Below are positions 1 through 10,787 of a stretch of 64,000 nucleotides of DNA, piece after piece (positions within the stretch are counted from its first letter, which is position 1; the number at the start of each line of letters is the position of its first letter). The position numbers and the translations under genes were made by a program. Origin of the DNA: Fuerstiella sp. (GTDB lineage Bacteria > Planctomycetota > Planctomycetia > Planctomycetales > Planctomycetaceae); NCBI GenBank assembly GCA_022843805.1, contig JALHMY010000001.1:1-64000 (forward strand), in the 5' to 3' direction. The notes under the pieces were generated by a model. It did no database searches. It worked only from the letters and a program-made list of their open reading frames with translations, and was not told where the DNA came from.

Positions 1-104
1 CCTTCGTTTCGTGGGTTTGACACAAAACGAATACGTTGGCGCGTAACAGTATTTCAAGCCTAAAACTACCCAAATCACGCACTTGCCCGTCTTTTCACCA
101 TCCC

Positions 105-178
105 AGCCTCGCCCTCCCGGGGCTTCACCGGCTCGGCAGGAGCCTCGCCCTCCCGGTAAAATCCTGCCGCTCGCCTAA
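105..178 (-). repeat. Partial copy A of the modular GAGGGCGAGGCTCC repeat element (two inverted units plus the GCCGCTCGCCTAA end)
   Basis: cctcgccctcccggggcttcaccggctcggcaggagcctcgccctcccggtaaaatcctgccgctcgcctaa; same module order as the reverse complement of 49690-49760. Confidence 0.8.
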
Positions 179-814
179 CCGAAGTACAGTGTCGTCGCAC
201 TCTCTTCAGCTCGTGATTCGATGTTCAGGTCACGGAGAGCGCTGATCCGTGGCGCTGCCAATGACTGGCGGGCATCAATTCTGAAGAACGCCGGACGCGG
301 TCGGCGAGGAACACCGAGATACATCATGCCTGTTTGTTCGTTCAGATATCCCGTGGCGCCTGACGCATTCATCAAATCGCCCGCATTGCCGGGAGCGGTC
401 GGGACAGCATTGTCAGAATCGAATCCAAAGTCCGGGTTCTGCATGATCATAAATGGATCCAAATGAAGCACGAGTGCCATAGGCAATAGTCTGTGGATGT
501 TCTGCCGCTGATCCAAAAAGTTTCGGTCAGTCCGTCTGGCCAAAGAGAATCTTTTTGCGCAGAAACTGCTGAACATCTCATTCGACTGGCAGGTTCTGCC
601 GGAAATCCCTGAAGTGCCATAGCTCAGGTTTCTGTGCATTCAGGAAAGTGTCTGACCGTCTTTATCAATTTTTGTCTTGTCAGACTCAAAAGTTTTGCAA
701 GAATCCTGCTACCTCTGTGCCGGACGAACGCAGTCTGGCAGGTGTCCGCCCGGATGAATGAATGTTCTGCAGATCATTCTGAAGGGGAATTCTATCTAGA
801 AAGGAGGTGGTCTG

Positions 815-859
815 GTGAACGAATGCTGTAGTCCTAAACGAGGTGGTGTCGCCACGTGA
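815..859 (+). CDS. Candidate 14-aa peptide (V/M)NECCSPKRGGVAT with extended Shine-Dalgarno
   Basis: tctagaaaggaggtggtctg just upstream of gtg; agaaaggaggtg is complementary to a typical bacterial 16S 3' end; in-frame tga at 857-859; terminator follows. Confidence 0.4.
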   Translation: MNECCSPKRGGVAT

Positions 860-929
860 CAGTCGGCGGGCTGTCCCTTTGGCAGCCACCGTCTCGGATC
901 GGATCACCAAATCTGATTGCGAGATCTCT

Positions 930-971
930 GCGGCTCGGGATTCTTCAGTGAATTCTGAGCCGCTTTTTTTT
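930..971 (+). terminator. Rho-independent terminator
   Basis: 14-bp stem gcggctcgggattc / gaattctgagccgc (two G-U pairs), 6-nt loop, followed by T8. Confidence 0.85.
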
Positions 972-1214
972 GCCTGACGACAGGGGTTACTCCTCCCCGG
1001 GTTTTACTCAGGTTTGTGGCGGGGATCCCCGCCACGCATTCGGAAATCAAAAAATGAAAGCATCCTCGCTTAATGGACCTTCGACAGTCATTCCCGGAGC
1101 ATATTCTGTGCTGAAATGCTCCTGATGGATCAGAAGGGTCAGTTGGATTGTGCCGGATGTGGTACCATGATGCAGAACGCAGCTTTTCAGGTAATTCACG
1201 GCTCATTTTGTCGC

Positions 1215-1856
1215 ATGGCGAGACCCATTAAAAATCTCTGCCGATCACGTCGCCTGCCGACGTATGTGTGTATCGGAGACATTCGAGTCGATGCGGCGGT
1301 TGAAGAAGCGACAGGCAATGATGTGCTGCTGAGTGTTCGGCACAGGCTTCCTCTGGGGCAGCAGATTGAAGTGGCCTTTCAGCCGATGGTCCCTATGGTG
1401 GAACTGACAATCCCCGGAGTTGTCCACTGGATTAAAGCAGATCGAGACGAGTTTCATGCGGGGATCGTTCTCAGGGAAGCAGTCCCGGAAGACTTCCAGG
1501 TTCGTCATCCGGCATGCGAACGACGAGACCTTCGGTTTCCGTGTGAAGTATTCGGTCAGCTTGAATGGCCTCAACAACATCGTTCAGTCAGAGCAACCGC
1601 CATCAATTACTCCCGAAGCGGGATCTGCGTGCAGACGAAGTTCAAGCCCGAACCCGGAGCCTCGTTTCGGTTTCTGTGGGACAACCCCACATCGCATCGA
1701 GTTCTGGGGACTGTTCGCTGGGTACTGGAGGACAGCGGAGTTTTTCTCGCTGGCTGTGAACTCAATCAGGGATACGGCTATGCGTTGTCGGGTGTTCAGA
1801 CAGGAACACGAGGGCAACTGCTCCGCCATGTCCCTGAGATAAAGATACCCGTCTGA
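1215..1856 (+). CDS. PilZ-domain-like protein
   Basis: ORF 1116-1856 with likely ATG at 1215; RRDLRFPC...ATAINYSRSGICVQT pattern resembles PilZ (RxxxR ... SxxG). Confidence 0.6.
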   Translation: MARPIKNLCRSRRLPTYVCIGDIRVDAAVEEATGNDVLLSVRHRLPLGQQIEVAFQPMVPMVELTIPGVVHWIKADRDEFHAGIVLREAVPEDFQVRHPACERRDLRFPCEVFGQLEWPQQHRSVRATAINYSRSGICVQTKFKPEPGASFRFLWDNPTSHRVLGTVRWVLEDSGVFLAGCELNQGYGYALSGVQTGTRGQLLRHVPEIKIPV

Positions 1857-1860
1857 CTTT

Positions 1861-2493
1861 TTATTTTGCGGATGATGGCAGAGTGTTATCGATCAATGTC
1901 ATCAGCTGGTCGGCGACTTCTTCCTTCAACCCCTGAAACTGCGCAATTGTTTCAGCATCAGGGTTCAGCACTTCCACACTGTTGGTTGCCGAAGAAATGG
2001 CTGACGTGTCATTCAGTACGATGAAGTCGCAGCGCTTCATTCGGAGCTTGCGCATGGCATTATTTCTGGGATCCTGTGACTCCAGTGCAAAGCCAACAAT
2101 CCACTGATGTGTCTTCTGACTTCCCAGTTCCGCCAGAACATCCGACGTTTCAACAAGTTCAAGCACGACCGGCTGACCCGTCTTAGTCATCTTTCCGGAT
2201 GTACGCTGTCGAGGTCGATAATCGCATACGGCTGCAGTTGCGATGACACCATCACAGGCCGGAAACAATTGAAGACATGCCTGCCGCAGCTGATCGGTGG
2301 TTTCGATCTGGTGCACTTCGCAGCCTGCCGGAGGGCGAAGATCCACAGGTCCGGTGACGAGCACCACGTGATGGCCCCGTTCAGCAGCCGATGAGGCGAG
2401 TGCATATCCCATTCGACCGCTGCTTGCATTGGACAGAAATCGCACGTCGTCGATGTACTCGCGAGTCGGCCCGGCCGTAATCAGAATGCGCAT
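1861..2493 (-). CDS. coaB: Phosphopantothenate-cysteine ligase (CoaB/DFP domain), stand-alone
   Basis: MRILITAGPTREYIDDVRFLSNASSGRMGYALA... characteristic CoaB N-terminus. Confidence 0.9.
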   Translation of the reverse strand: MRILITAGPTREYIDDVRFLSNASSGRMGYALASSAAERGHHVVLVTGPVDLRPPAGCEVHQIETTDQLRQACLQLFPACDGVIATAAVCDYRPRQRTSGKMTKTGQPVVLELVETSDVLAELGSQKTHQWIVGFALESQDPRNNAMRKLRMKRCDFIVLNDTSAISSATNSVEVLNPDAETIAQFQGLKEEVADQLMTLIDNTLPSSAK

Positions 2494-2527
2494 CAGTCGG
2501 TCTCACACACAGAACGCACAGAACGGA

Positions 2528-3142
2528 TCATGGCGTCTCTTTCTGCTGAGCTGGATCGGTCTGCTGAGTTGCATCCGGAAGTTCAGCGGTTTGCAGCTGC
2601 CGGACAATCCGAACGACAATACTTTCCGGACTGGCCATACGTCCGGCACCGATTTGTCCGCAGCTAAGCCACCCGTTTTCCGGATCGATCATCTGAAACC
2701 CGTCAGCCAGAAGCCGGGCAACGTTCCGCTGCACTGCGGGCTTGGCCCACATGTCACAGTTCATGGCGGGTGCGAGCAGAACGGGGGCAGTGGTCACCAG
2801 AACTGCAGTACTCAGCAGATCATCAGCAAAGCCGCCGGCAAGCCTCGCCAGTGTCTGAGCCGTCGCCGGAGCGATGACAACAATCCGAGCTCGCTGAGCA
2901 AGCCCGATGTGCTCGCCCCGATAATGCTCCTGTACAACAAAAGGATCCGTACAGACCGGTCGCCCGGTAAGCGCTTCAAAAGTTGTCGGGCCGATAAAGT
3001 GATGAGCAGATTCCGTCATGATGACGGAAACACGGGCTCCCAGCTGGACCAGCCGACTACAAAGATCGGCAGCTTTGTAGGCGGCGATTCCACCGGTTAC
3101 GCCCAGCAGTATTTCCTGACCCTGAAGCGAGTTGCCCATCAC
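2528..3142 (-). CDS. coaC: Phosphopantothenoylcysteine decarboxylase (flavoprotein), stand-alone
   Basis: ILLGVTGGIAAYKAADLCSRL...PAMNCDMWAKPAVQRN... Confidence 0.9.
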   Translation of the reverse strand: MMGNSLQGQEILLGVTGGIAAYKAADLCSRLVQLGARVSVIMTESAHHFIGPTTFEALTGRPVCTDPFVVQEHYRGEHIGLAQRARIVVIAPATAQTLARLAGGFADDLLSTAVLVTTAPVLLAPAMNCDMWAKPAVQRNVARLLADGFQMIDPENGWLSCGQIGAGRMASPESIVVRIVRQLQTAELPDATQQTDPAQQKETP

Positions 3143-3160
3143 AAACGAATTCCCGAGAGA

Positions 3161-3448
3161 TCAAAGATCGCCGAGCCCTGGGCCGCCATCATCGGCAAGC
3201 AGTTTGTCGAGCTTGTCGACCCGTGCTGAATCATCTTCAATTGCCTGAACGTTGCCGGATGTATCCAGGTAAATCTTATTCTGCAGAATCTCCGCGACCA
3301 CAATCTGCATCAGATCCTTCGTCTGCAGGTCCACCAGAGCCCTTGCACCCCGGTTCAGGGCAACCATTCGCTTTTGTACGAGCGTGGACAACTTAAAACG
3401 TCCGCCAACTTTACGGACAATATCGTCTTCTCGAAACTCATCCAGCAT
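3161..3448 (-). CDS. rpoZ: DNA-directed RNA polymerase omega subunit
   Basis: [20 protein letters not shown]-like RpoZ motif (here [25 protein letters not shown]), adjacent to gmk. Confidence 0.75.
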   Translation of the reverse strand: MLDEFREDDIVRKVGGRFKLSTLVQKRMVALNRGARALVDLQTKDLMQIVVAEILQNKIYLDTSGNVQAIEDDSARVDKLDKLLADDGGPGLGDL

Positions 3449-4028
3449 TTCCCGAATTCTCCTCTGACCTCAGTATCTCACAGATCTCGCTGACCGCCTG
3501 GTCCAGCTGGTCATTAACCACAACATATCGGTAGCGACTTGCCAACTCGAGCTCTCGAGCGGCAGTCGCCAGCCGCTTCTGAATAATTTCTTCGGATTCC
3601 GTTCCCCTTCGGCGGAGTCGTCTTTCAAACTCATCCGGTGAAGGCGTTCGCAAAAAGATAGTAACCGCCTGCGGGTACTGGTGCACGACCTTCATGGCAC
3701 CCTCGACATCGATTTCAAGGAAAGCCCAGCCATTTCGGCTCCATGCCCTGTCCAGCTCCGATTTCAGCGTGCCATAGAGAAACCCGGAAGAAAACACTTC
3801 AGCAAATTCAATAAACTGATCCTCAGCAAGCCGACGACGAAATTCCTCGTCCGTCAAAAAATAATAGTCCTCTCCATCCACCTCATTTGGCCGAGCCGCG
3901 CGAGTTGTGGCGGAGATGGATTTTACCAGCTGTACAGGAGCCGCACTGACCAGCCGCTTGACGATGGTCGTCTTACCACTTCCACTGGGACCCGACAGCA
4001 CAACAATCGGATGTTTCTGAATATTCAC
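3438..4028 (-). CDS. gmk: Guanylate kinase
   Basis: [36 protein letters not shown]. Confidence 0.95.
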   Translation of the reverse strand: MNIQKHPIVVLSGPSGSGKTTIVKRLVSAAPVQLVKSISATTRAARPNEVDGEDYYFLTDEEFRRRLAEDQFIEFAEVFSSGFLYGTLKSELDRAWSRNGWAFLEIDVEGAMKVVHQYPQAVTIFLRTPSPDEFERRLRRRGTESEEIIQKRLATAARELELASRYRYVVVNDQLDQAVSEICEILRSEENSGNAG

Positions 4029-4066
4029 ATGCTTCGTCCGAACCGGTGCTCTTCCGCTGCTGCTGC

Positions 4067-4969
4067 CTATTCCACATTCTGCAGGACTTCTCGAATCCGT
4101 TCGATCGACGCCTTCATCTCCACAACACTGTGAGCAATATTCACGCTGTTGGCTTTGGATCCGATCGTATTGATTTCCCGAAACATTTCCTGACCAATAA
4201 ATTCCAGCTTTCTTCCCTGTGACGTCGAACCATTCAGCATCCGCCGAAATTGCTCTATATGGCTTCTCAGCCGGGTTACTTCCTCATTAATGTCACATCG
4301 GTCCGCAAACAATGCAACTTCGCGAATGATATCGTTCTCACTGACTGAGATTGACGCATCTCCCATCAGTCGCCTTATTCTCTCCAGCAGTTTGTCCCGA
4401 TAGTCGTGAATAATCTGCGGACTCGCAGCAGCCGTCTGAATCAGTTCACGCTCGATCGTCTCGCACTGTCGGTCCAGGTCAATTCTCATGGATTCGCCTT
4501 CACGCTCGCGAAAATCATGAAAGTGATCCAGTGACAGTGTGATCGATTCCTCCACCGCTGGCCACAATGAATTTACCAGGTCTTCCGGGAACTCCGTATC
4601 AGTCACAACTCCAGGCAGCTGCAGAAGGTCACCCACTGATACCGGATTTTCGGTGAACCCAATACCCGCCTCTCCCGAATATGCCATGATGTCCGATATC
4701 TGCCGCAGATAGCTCTGAAGTGCATCCTGATCAATTCGATGCTCACTCTGACCTGCCGGAAACCGAAGCCGAACTGACAACTGAACAGTACCGCGGGAGA
4801 CCCGTGTACGAACCAGCTTCTCGATTTCACTTTCAAAGCGAACGACAGAATCTGGAAGCCTGACAGACAACTTAAGATAACGGTTATTGACCGACTTAAT
4901 TTCTGAGGCCACATGAATTCCATCGCGATCAATCGAGGAATTACCGAAGCCTGTCATACTAAGCAACAC
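4067..4969 (-). CDS. yicC: YicC family protein (putative endoribonuclease)
   Basis: [12 protein letters not shown]...[12 protein letters not shown]...[15 protein letters not shown]. Confidence 0.92.
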   Translation of the reverse strand: MLLSMTGFGNSSIDRDGIHVASEIKSVNNRYLKLSVRLPDSVVRFESEIEKLVRTRVSRGTVQLSVRLRFPAGQSEHRIDQDALQSYLRQISDIMAYSGEAGIGFTENPVSVGDLLQLPGVVTDTEFPEDLVNSLWPAVEESITLSLDHFHDFREREGESMRIDLDRQCETIERELIQTAAASPQIIHDYRDKLLERIRRLMGDASISVSENDIIREVALFADRCDINEEVTRLRSHIEQFRRMLNGSTSQGRKLEFIGQEMFREINTIGSKANSVNIAHSVVEMKASIERIREVLQNVE

Positions 4970-5020
4970 GGTGAATTACTTTCCTGCAGTTCTCTGCCAG
5001 AAGTTCCGGAAACATTACGA

Positions 5021-5638
5021 TTACGGACTTTTCGGGGCCGGGGATTCAGGCGTCGCTTCAGCTGCCGCTTTTTCAGGAGCCGGTGTCGCTGTCTCTGCAG
5101 GGGCGGCTGGTGCATCCGCTGGTTTCTCCGGAGTTGCCGCAGGTGCTTCTGCGGAAGGCGTCTCGCCACTTTTCACTTCCGGTGTCTCAGCCTTCTTCGC
5201 ATCGTCCTCGGCCGACGATTCTTTTGTCGGTGCTTCTTTTGCCGGCACCTCATCAGCGCCCGCCGCTTTCGCATCTGCAGCCGGATCGTCTGCAGCCTTC
5301 ATCACGGGAGCGGAACCATCATCACCTTCCGCCGCCGCAGCATCCGTTTCGGCTGCGTCGTTCTGGAAAATGGCACCTTCACCGGAATCCCGAGCGGCCG
5401 CCGTTTTGCGCATTGCCATGCCCAGACTGCCCGCAAGCAGAACCCAGACAACGGCAAAGACGATCGTCACTCGAGTGAAAGTGTCACCCGCACGAGTTCC
5501 GAACGCACTTTGCCCGCCCATACCACCGAAAGCTCCGGCCAGACCGCCACCGCGACCTCGCTGAATCAGGACCAGCAGGATGATAAAAATACTGATCACA
5601 AGGATCAGAAACGACAGGATGCCCACCAGAAACGACAT
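5021..5638 (-). CDS. secG: Preprotein translocase subunit SecG with long Ala/Pro/Glu-rich C-terminal tail
   Basis: [41 protein letters not shown] typical SecG, then ~120 aa low-complexity tail. Confidence 0.85.
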   Translation of the reverse strand: MSFLVGILSFLILVISIFIILLVLIQRGRGGGLAGAFGGMGGQSAFGTRAGDTFTRVTIVFAVVWVLLAGSLGMAMRKTAAARDSGEGAIFQNDAAETDAAAAEGDDGSAPVMKAADDPAADAKAAGADEVPAKEAPTKESSAEDDAKKAETPEVKSGETPSAEAPAATPEKPADAPAAPAETATPAPEKAAAEATPESPAPKSP

Positions 5639-5768
5639 CGTACTGCCCACTCCAAAAACTCGAACTTTGAACCAAAGCCAAAAGCCAGCTTCTGACTGCC
5701 GGAGCAATCAGGTCAGCTGGCTAAGAACGTCTGACACGAAACAGACGACCTGTTGCGTTACGCACGAC

Positions 5769-6539
5769 CTATTTCCACAATTTTCGGGCAGCCTCAATAA
5801 TCGGCACAAATGAAGCAGCTTTCAGGCTGGCTCCGCCCACCAAAGCGCCGTCCACATTCGACTGACCAAGCAGAGATTCTGCGTTGTCAGCTTTGACGCT
5901 GCCACCGTATAAAATCTGCATTTGCCCGGAAAAAGTCGCATTGTAGCGACTTGTGAGCCATTTGCGAAGATGTTCATGCGCGGATTCGGCCTGTTCGGGG
6001 GTTGCCGTCACTCCCGTGCCGATCGCCCAGACCGGTTCATAAGCGATCACAATCTGCCCGGCGTCCTGTTCCGAGACGTCCGCGAGTCCACCCTGCATCT
6101 GCGTATCCAGCACTTTTTCCGTTAGTCCGCCTTCTCTTTCCTTCAATAATTCCCCAACACACAGGATCACTTTCAGTCCGCCCCGTAACGCAGCCCGCAC
6201 CTTTCGATTGATAACCTCGTCCGTTTCTCCCATGACATGCCGACGTTCACTGTGGCCCAGAATCACATACTGACAGCCACAATCTTTCAGCATTTCTACG
6301 GCAACTGCACCCGTAAAGGCTCCCGGAGCCTCAAAATACACGTCCTGCGCTCCGAGAGAAACGGCACTGCCCTTCAATGCGTCGGCCACTGGCAGCAAAT
6401 ACGGATATGGGGGACAGACAAGGACCTCTACTCCGGGCTCCCCCGTCTTTGCCACAGCCGCCATCTCTGCAGCCAGAGCCACGCCCGACTGGCGATTTGT
6501 GTTCATTTTCCAGTTGCCAGCTACCAAAAACTTACGCAT
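5769..6539 (-). CDS. tpiA: Triosephosphate isomerase
   Basis: [38 protein letters not shown]. Confidence 0.97.
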   Translation of the reverse strand: MRKFLVAGNWKMNTNRQSGVALAAEMAAVAKTGEPGVEVLVCPPYPYLLPVADALKGSAVSLGAQDVYFEAPGAFTGAVAVEMLKDCGCQYVILGHSERRHVMGETDEVINRKVRAALRGGLKVILCVGELLKEREGGLTEKVLDTQMQGGLADVSEQDAGQIVIAYEPVWAIGTGVTATPEQAESAHEHLRKWLTSRYNATFSGQMQILYGGSVKADNAESLLGQSNVDGALVGGASLKAASFVPIIEAARKLWK

Positions 6540-6780
6540 ACAAAATCTTCCAGACCAGCATCAAAAGGAATTTACATGAAAAACAGAAGCCATCTGTGTG
6601 GCAAACTCAAGGCAAAAACGCTGTTTTAAGGCGAATCAACCACTCAGATGCCTTTCGCCGGAAACGGTGACAGCTGATTGCTGCCCGATCGTCGCACCCC
6701 GCGTTCGCTGACGCGAACGGGATTCTGCTGTCGGAAACCGGCTGCTTAGCTCAGACCATGTTTCCAGCGCTGTTCCGCAC

Positions 6781-8058
6781 TCAGTTTACCGGCTCGCTGC
6801 GAGGATACGATCCGAGGACTTCCAGCCGGTCGGGAGGCAGATCTTCCAGCTCCTTCAGAGTCCTGCGAATACGCGGGTCACTGACGTGCCCTTCAAAGTC
6901 CAGGAAAAACAAATAACCGACCTGAGGTTGCCGCAGCGGAAACGACTCAATCCAGGTCAGATTGATCTTATTTCGCCGAAACGCTTCCAAAGCATCCGAC
7001 AATGACCCTGGCTTATGAGGGATCTGCAGGAGAATCGCAGTTCGGTCGCTGCCAGTAGCCTGTGCAACAGAATCACCGATCACGGCAAATCGCGTGACGT
7101 TATCCCGATTATCCTCAATGCATTCGGCAACAATCTGAACGTCGTACTGAATGGCCGCCTGATGGCTGGCAACTGCCGCCGCCCGAGGTTTATCGCGAGC
7201 CAGCTGTGCGGCCGTTGAGGTACTGGTCACCTCGATCAGCCTCGCCTGAGGCATGTTCTTTGCGAGCCAGTCGCGGCACTGAGACAGAGCCTGCGGTTTG
7301 CTGTAAATCTCCGTAATCTCGCTTCGATCACAGCGTGCCAGAAGATTGTGATGCACATGCACCTGCACCTCGCCACAAATTCGCAGCGGAAGGCGGGTAA
7401 ACATATCGAGAGTATCCACGATTCGGCCATCGGTGCTGTTTTCGATCGGCACCAGACCAAAATCGACATGCCCGCGGTTCACTTCTTCAAACACAGCGGC
7501 AATCGTACTCACCGGCACCAGATCAGCCATTTCACCAAATCGAATGATCGCGGCCTGGTGCGTAAAGCTGTACGCAGGACCAAGATAGGCGACGCGAATG
7601 CTGCGAATTCGCTGCCGTCCCGCACTCAGCAGCGGACGAAAAATCGTTCGCATTTCCGCCGTTGTCAGCGGCCCCTGATTCATGCGGTCGATAATGCCCC
7701 AAACCAGCTGCTGATCCTGATCGCTGAATACGATTTTCGACGGTGACTGCACACCCTTCATTTTTTGCAGATACAACGACGCACGACGGTTCAGCAGCTC
7801 CACCAGCTGCTCATCCACTCGCAGCAATTCCGCCTCCGGAGTCAGCGTCGGCTCCACAACCTCCTCAACAGGCTTTCGCGGAGGCCGAACTGCCGCCGGT
7901 ACAGCAGCAACCGGTTTTGGCGTCTTCTTGATCGTCGCTACCTTCGAACCAGCATCCGCTTTGCCGGCCGTCGGCTTTGCAGCTCGTCGAGAAGCACCGT
8001 CGGACCCTTTCCCCGGGATAATCTTCGCGGGCTTCCGAGCAACCTGCTTTTTGGCCAT
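6781..8058 (-). CDS. pheA: Prephenate dehydratase / chorismate mutase (P-protein) with basic Ala/Lys/Pro-rich N-terminal extension
   Basis: [29 protein letters not shown]-domain [16 protein letters not shown] at 8058. Confidence 0.9.
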   Translation of the reverse strand: MAKKQVARKPAKIIPGKGSDGASRRAAKPTAGKADAGSKVATIKKTPKPVAAVPAAVRPPRKPVEEVVEPTLTPEAELLRVDEQLVELLNRRASLYLQKMKGVQSPSKIVFSDQDQQLVWGIIDRMNQGPLTTAEMRTIFRPLLSAGRQRIRSIRVAYLGPAYSFTHQAAIIRFGEMADLVPVSTIAAVFEEVNRGHVDFGLVPIENSTDGRIVDTLDMFTRLPLRICGEVQVHVHHNLLARCDRSEITEIYSKPQALSQCRDWLAKNMPQARLIEVTSTSTAAQLARDKPRAAAVASHQAAIQYDVQIVAECIEDNRDNVTRFAVIGDSVAQATGSDRTAILLQIPHKPGSLSDALEAFRRNKINLTWIESFPLRQPQVGYLFFLDFEGHVSDPRIRRTLKELEDLPPDRLEVLGSYPRSEPVN

Positions 8059-8592
8059 TATGAACCTCGAATCAGCCGAACCCCAAACTTTCTCGTCGCT
8101 GTACACGGGAGACATACCCGTCTGAATTTCACCCTCGCCTTGTACAGAGGCAAAAATTCAGTGTCAAGCTGTGCAGACAACCTCGACAAATTCCGTCCGT
8201 TTTCCCGCCCATCTCCTCCCTTAGCCAGATCTGCTCCTGCCTCCAAAAGTAGTCAAGAAGCCATTTTGGCAGCGCGACGGCAAACCGAGCAGTTGCCATT
8301 ATGGCACCCAGAAGGGGGATTGGTGAGCTGGAACCAACTGTCGTTCTGGCATCGCGTTCATTCCTTCTCGCAGCACGGTTTGCAATAAGTGATTGATAAA
8401 TCGAAACTTACAACAAAGCGACTGCTTCCGGCACAGCAAATGCTAAAGGAGAGGACGTCGACGGATTGGTGTGGAAGACGGCAGTTGGGATGCGGAAGGC
8501 GTTTCCAAGTCGCTCGTGCAGATTCAGATTTGCATCGAGATCAGAATTCTGAGAGTCAGCAATTGCTGGCCCTGGTTGAAGAGGAAATAAAC

Positions 8593-10491
8593 ATGGCTGT
8601 TCAGGGTGAAAAGATCATCGGCATCGACCTCGGAACTACGAACTCGGTGGTTTCTGTCATGGAAGGCGGCGAGCCTCGCGTGATCGCCAACCAGGAGGGC
8701 AGCCGAACGACCCCCAGTGTGATCGCCTTTACTCAAAAAGGTGAGACTCTGGTGGGGGAACCCGCCAAGAGGCAGGCAGTTACCAACCCCACGAACACGA
8801 TTTATTCGATTAAGCGTTTCATGGGTCGTCGCCATAAGGAAGTGCATTCAGAAGAGAAGCTGGTGCCATACACCGTTGTCGGATCCGAATCTGACTATGT
8901 GAAGGTTAACGTCAACGGCAGGGAATCGACGCCGCCGGAGATTTCGGCGCTCGTTCTCCGAAAACTGAAAGAAGCCGCAGAAAACTACCTGGGCCACAAG
9001 GTGAACAAGGCGGTCATTACGGTTCCCGCCTACTTTAACGATGCCCAGCGGCAGGCCACAAAGGATGCCGGACAGATTGCCGGTCTGGAAGTCGCCCGAA
9101 TTATCAACGAACCAACGGCCGCAGCTCTTGCCTATGGTCTCGACAAAAAGCGCGAAGAAAAGATCGTTGTATTTGACCTCGGTGGCGGAACGTTTGACGT
9201 GTCCATTCTGGAAGTGGGCGATGAACTGATCGAAGTGCTCAGCACCAACGGGGACACTCACCTTGGTGGTGATGACTTTGATGAAGTTCTGATTGATCAC
9301 CTGGCGACAACATTCAAACAGGAACAGGGGATTGACCTTCGCAGGGACCCAATGGCCCTTCAGCGTCTGCGAGAAGCAGCAGAGAAGGCCAAGAAGGAAC
9401 TCTCAACTCAGCAGACGACCGACATCAATCTGCCGTTCATCACCGCCGATGCCAGCGGGGCCAAGCATCTTCAGATGAGCATCAGCCGTGCAAAGTTTGA
9501 AGAACTGATTGATCCGCTGGTGGAACGCTGCCGACAGCCGGTACTGAATGCTCTGAAAGACGCCAAACTGAAACCAGCCGATATTAACGAAGTCGTTCTG
9601 GTGGGTGGGTCGATCCGCGTCCCCAAGGTTCAGCGTCTGGTTAAGGAAATGTTCGGGAAAGACCCTCACCAGGGGGTTAACCCGGATGAAGTCGTGTCTC
9701 TGGGAGCCGCCATTCAGGGTGGAATTATTGCCGGAGATGTCAAGGACGTCGTGCTGCTGGACGTAACGCCGCTGTCGCTCGGTATCGAAACCGAAGGTGG
9801 CATTATGACGGTTCTGGTTGAACGCAATACGACCATCCCAACAACCAAGACTGAAACATTTTCCACTGCTTCAGACAATCAGCCTGCCGTGACTGTGCGA
9901 GTATTTCAGGGTGAACGGCGAATGGCCACAGACAACCGTCTTCTGGACGAGTTCAATCTGGACGGCATTCCGCCGGCCCCTCGCGGTGTACCGCAGATTG
10001 AAGTTAAGTTTGACATCGACGTCAACGGGATTCTGAGTGTGTCGGCTCGTGATAAAGCCAGCGGAAAGCAGCACTCCGTTCAGATCAAGCAATCCAGCGG
10101 CCTGTCTGATGACGAAATTCAGCGTATGAAAAAGGACGCTGAGGCTCATGCGGAAGAAGACCGAAAGAAGCAGGAACTGGCCACAGCAAAGAACCAGGCG
10201 TCAGCACTCGTTCATCAGACGGAAAAGACACTGAAGGAACATTCCGACAAGCTGGACGCCGGTTCAAAAACGGCCATCGAAGGTTCGATTGGCAAAGTGA
10301 AGAAAGCGGCGGAAGGTTCCGATGCCGCCGCTATTAATACGGCCTGTGAAGAACTGATGCAGGCGGCCCACGCGTTGTCTCAGCATATGTATGCGGACAA
10401 GGGTGGGGCAACTGGTGAAGCGGGCGGCGGCGGACCTGCGGCATCCGGTGGCGGGGACGATGTCATTGACGCCGAGTTCGAAAAGAAATAA
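8593..10491 (+). CDS. dnaK: Molecular chaperone DnaK
   Basis: [33 protein letters not shown]; likely ATG 8593 inside ORF 8389-10491. Confidence 0.97.
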   Translation: MAVQGEKIIGIDLGTTNSVVSVMEGGEPRVIANQEGSRTTPSVIAFTQKGETLVGEPAKRQAVTNPTNTIYSIKRFMGRRHKEVHSEEKLVPYTVVGSESDYVKVNVNGRESTPPEISALVLRKLKEAAENYLGHKVNKAVITVPAYFNDAQRQATKDAGQIAGLEVARIINEPTAAALAYGLDKKREEKIVVFDLGGGTFDVSILEVGDELIEVLSTNGDTHLGGDDFDEVLIDHLATTFKQEQGIDLRRDPMALQRLREAAEKAKKELSTQQTTDINLPFITADASGAKHLQMSISRAKFEELIDPLVERCRQPVLNALKDAKLKPADINEVVLVGGSIRVPKVQRLVKEMFGKDPHQGVNPDEVVSLGAAIQGGIIAGDVKDVVLLDVTPLSLGIETEGGIMTVLVERNTTIPTTKTETFSTASDNQPAVTVRVFQGERRMATDNRLLDEFNLDGIPPAPRGVPQIEVKFDIDVNGILSVSARDKASGKQHSVQIKQSSGLSDDEIQRMKKDAEAHAEEDRKKQELATAKNQASALVHQTEKTLKEHSDKLDAGSKTAIEGSIGKVKKAAEGSDAAAINTACEELMQAAHALSQHMYADKGGATGEAGGGGPAASGGGDDVIDAEFEKK

Positions 10492-10787
10492 GCGACATGG
10501 GGCGTGGGGCAGGGTGCTCTCAGCGGGAACGTTCCCCGGCTGAATGAACGCTGCCTCCGCCATTCGGACAAAGTGCCGGCTGCCGTTTGTCTCGGACAGA
10601 CGTGGTCGGCCCTTTTTTTAACCTCCTGCCTCTTTATTTTATCCACTGCACTGTATCTCCCTTCACAGCCTGTCTCCGGTCATCTTCGACCAGCCTGCTC
10701 TCACTCTCACTCCCTGAATTAAAAGCGTCGCCGCGATCTGGTATCATGGTCGCGGTCTGCGCCGAGTTTCCCTGAAGGAGAATTCTC

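Noticed and set aside
175-639. 154-aa minus-strand ORF
   Set aside because: A 101-aa inner start is possible, but no recognisable family or clear ribosome-binding site; not confident enough to list.
2429-3229. 266-aa plus-strand ORF
   Set aside because: Antisense to the clear coaC/coaB genes; no recognisable domain.
4913-5695. 260-aa plus-strand ORF (and 4971-5564 ORF) rich in Arg/Cys or Ala/Ser
   Set aside because: Antisense shadow of the secG low-complexity tail.
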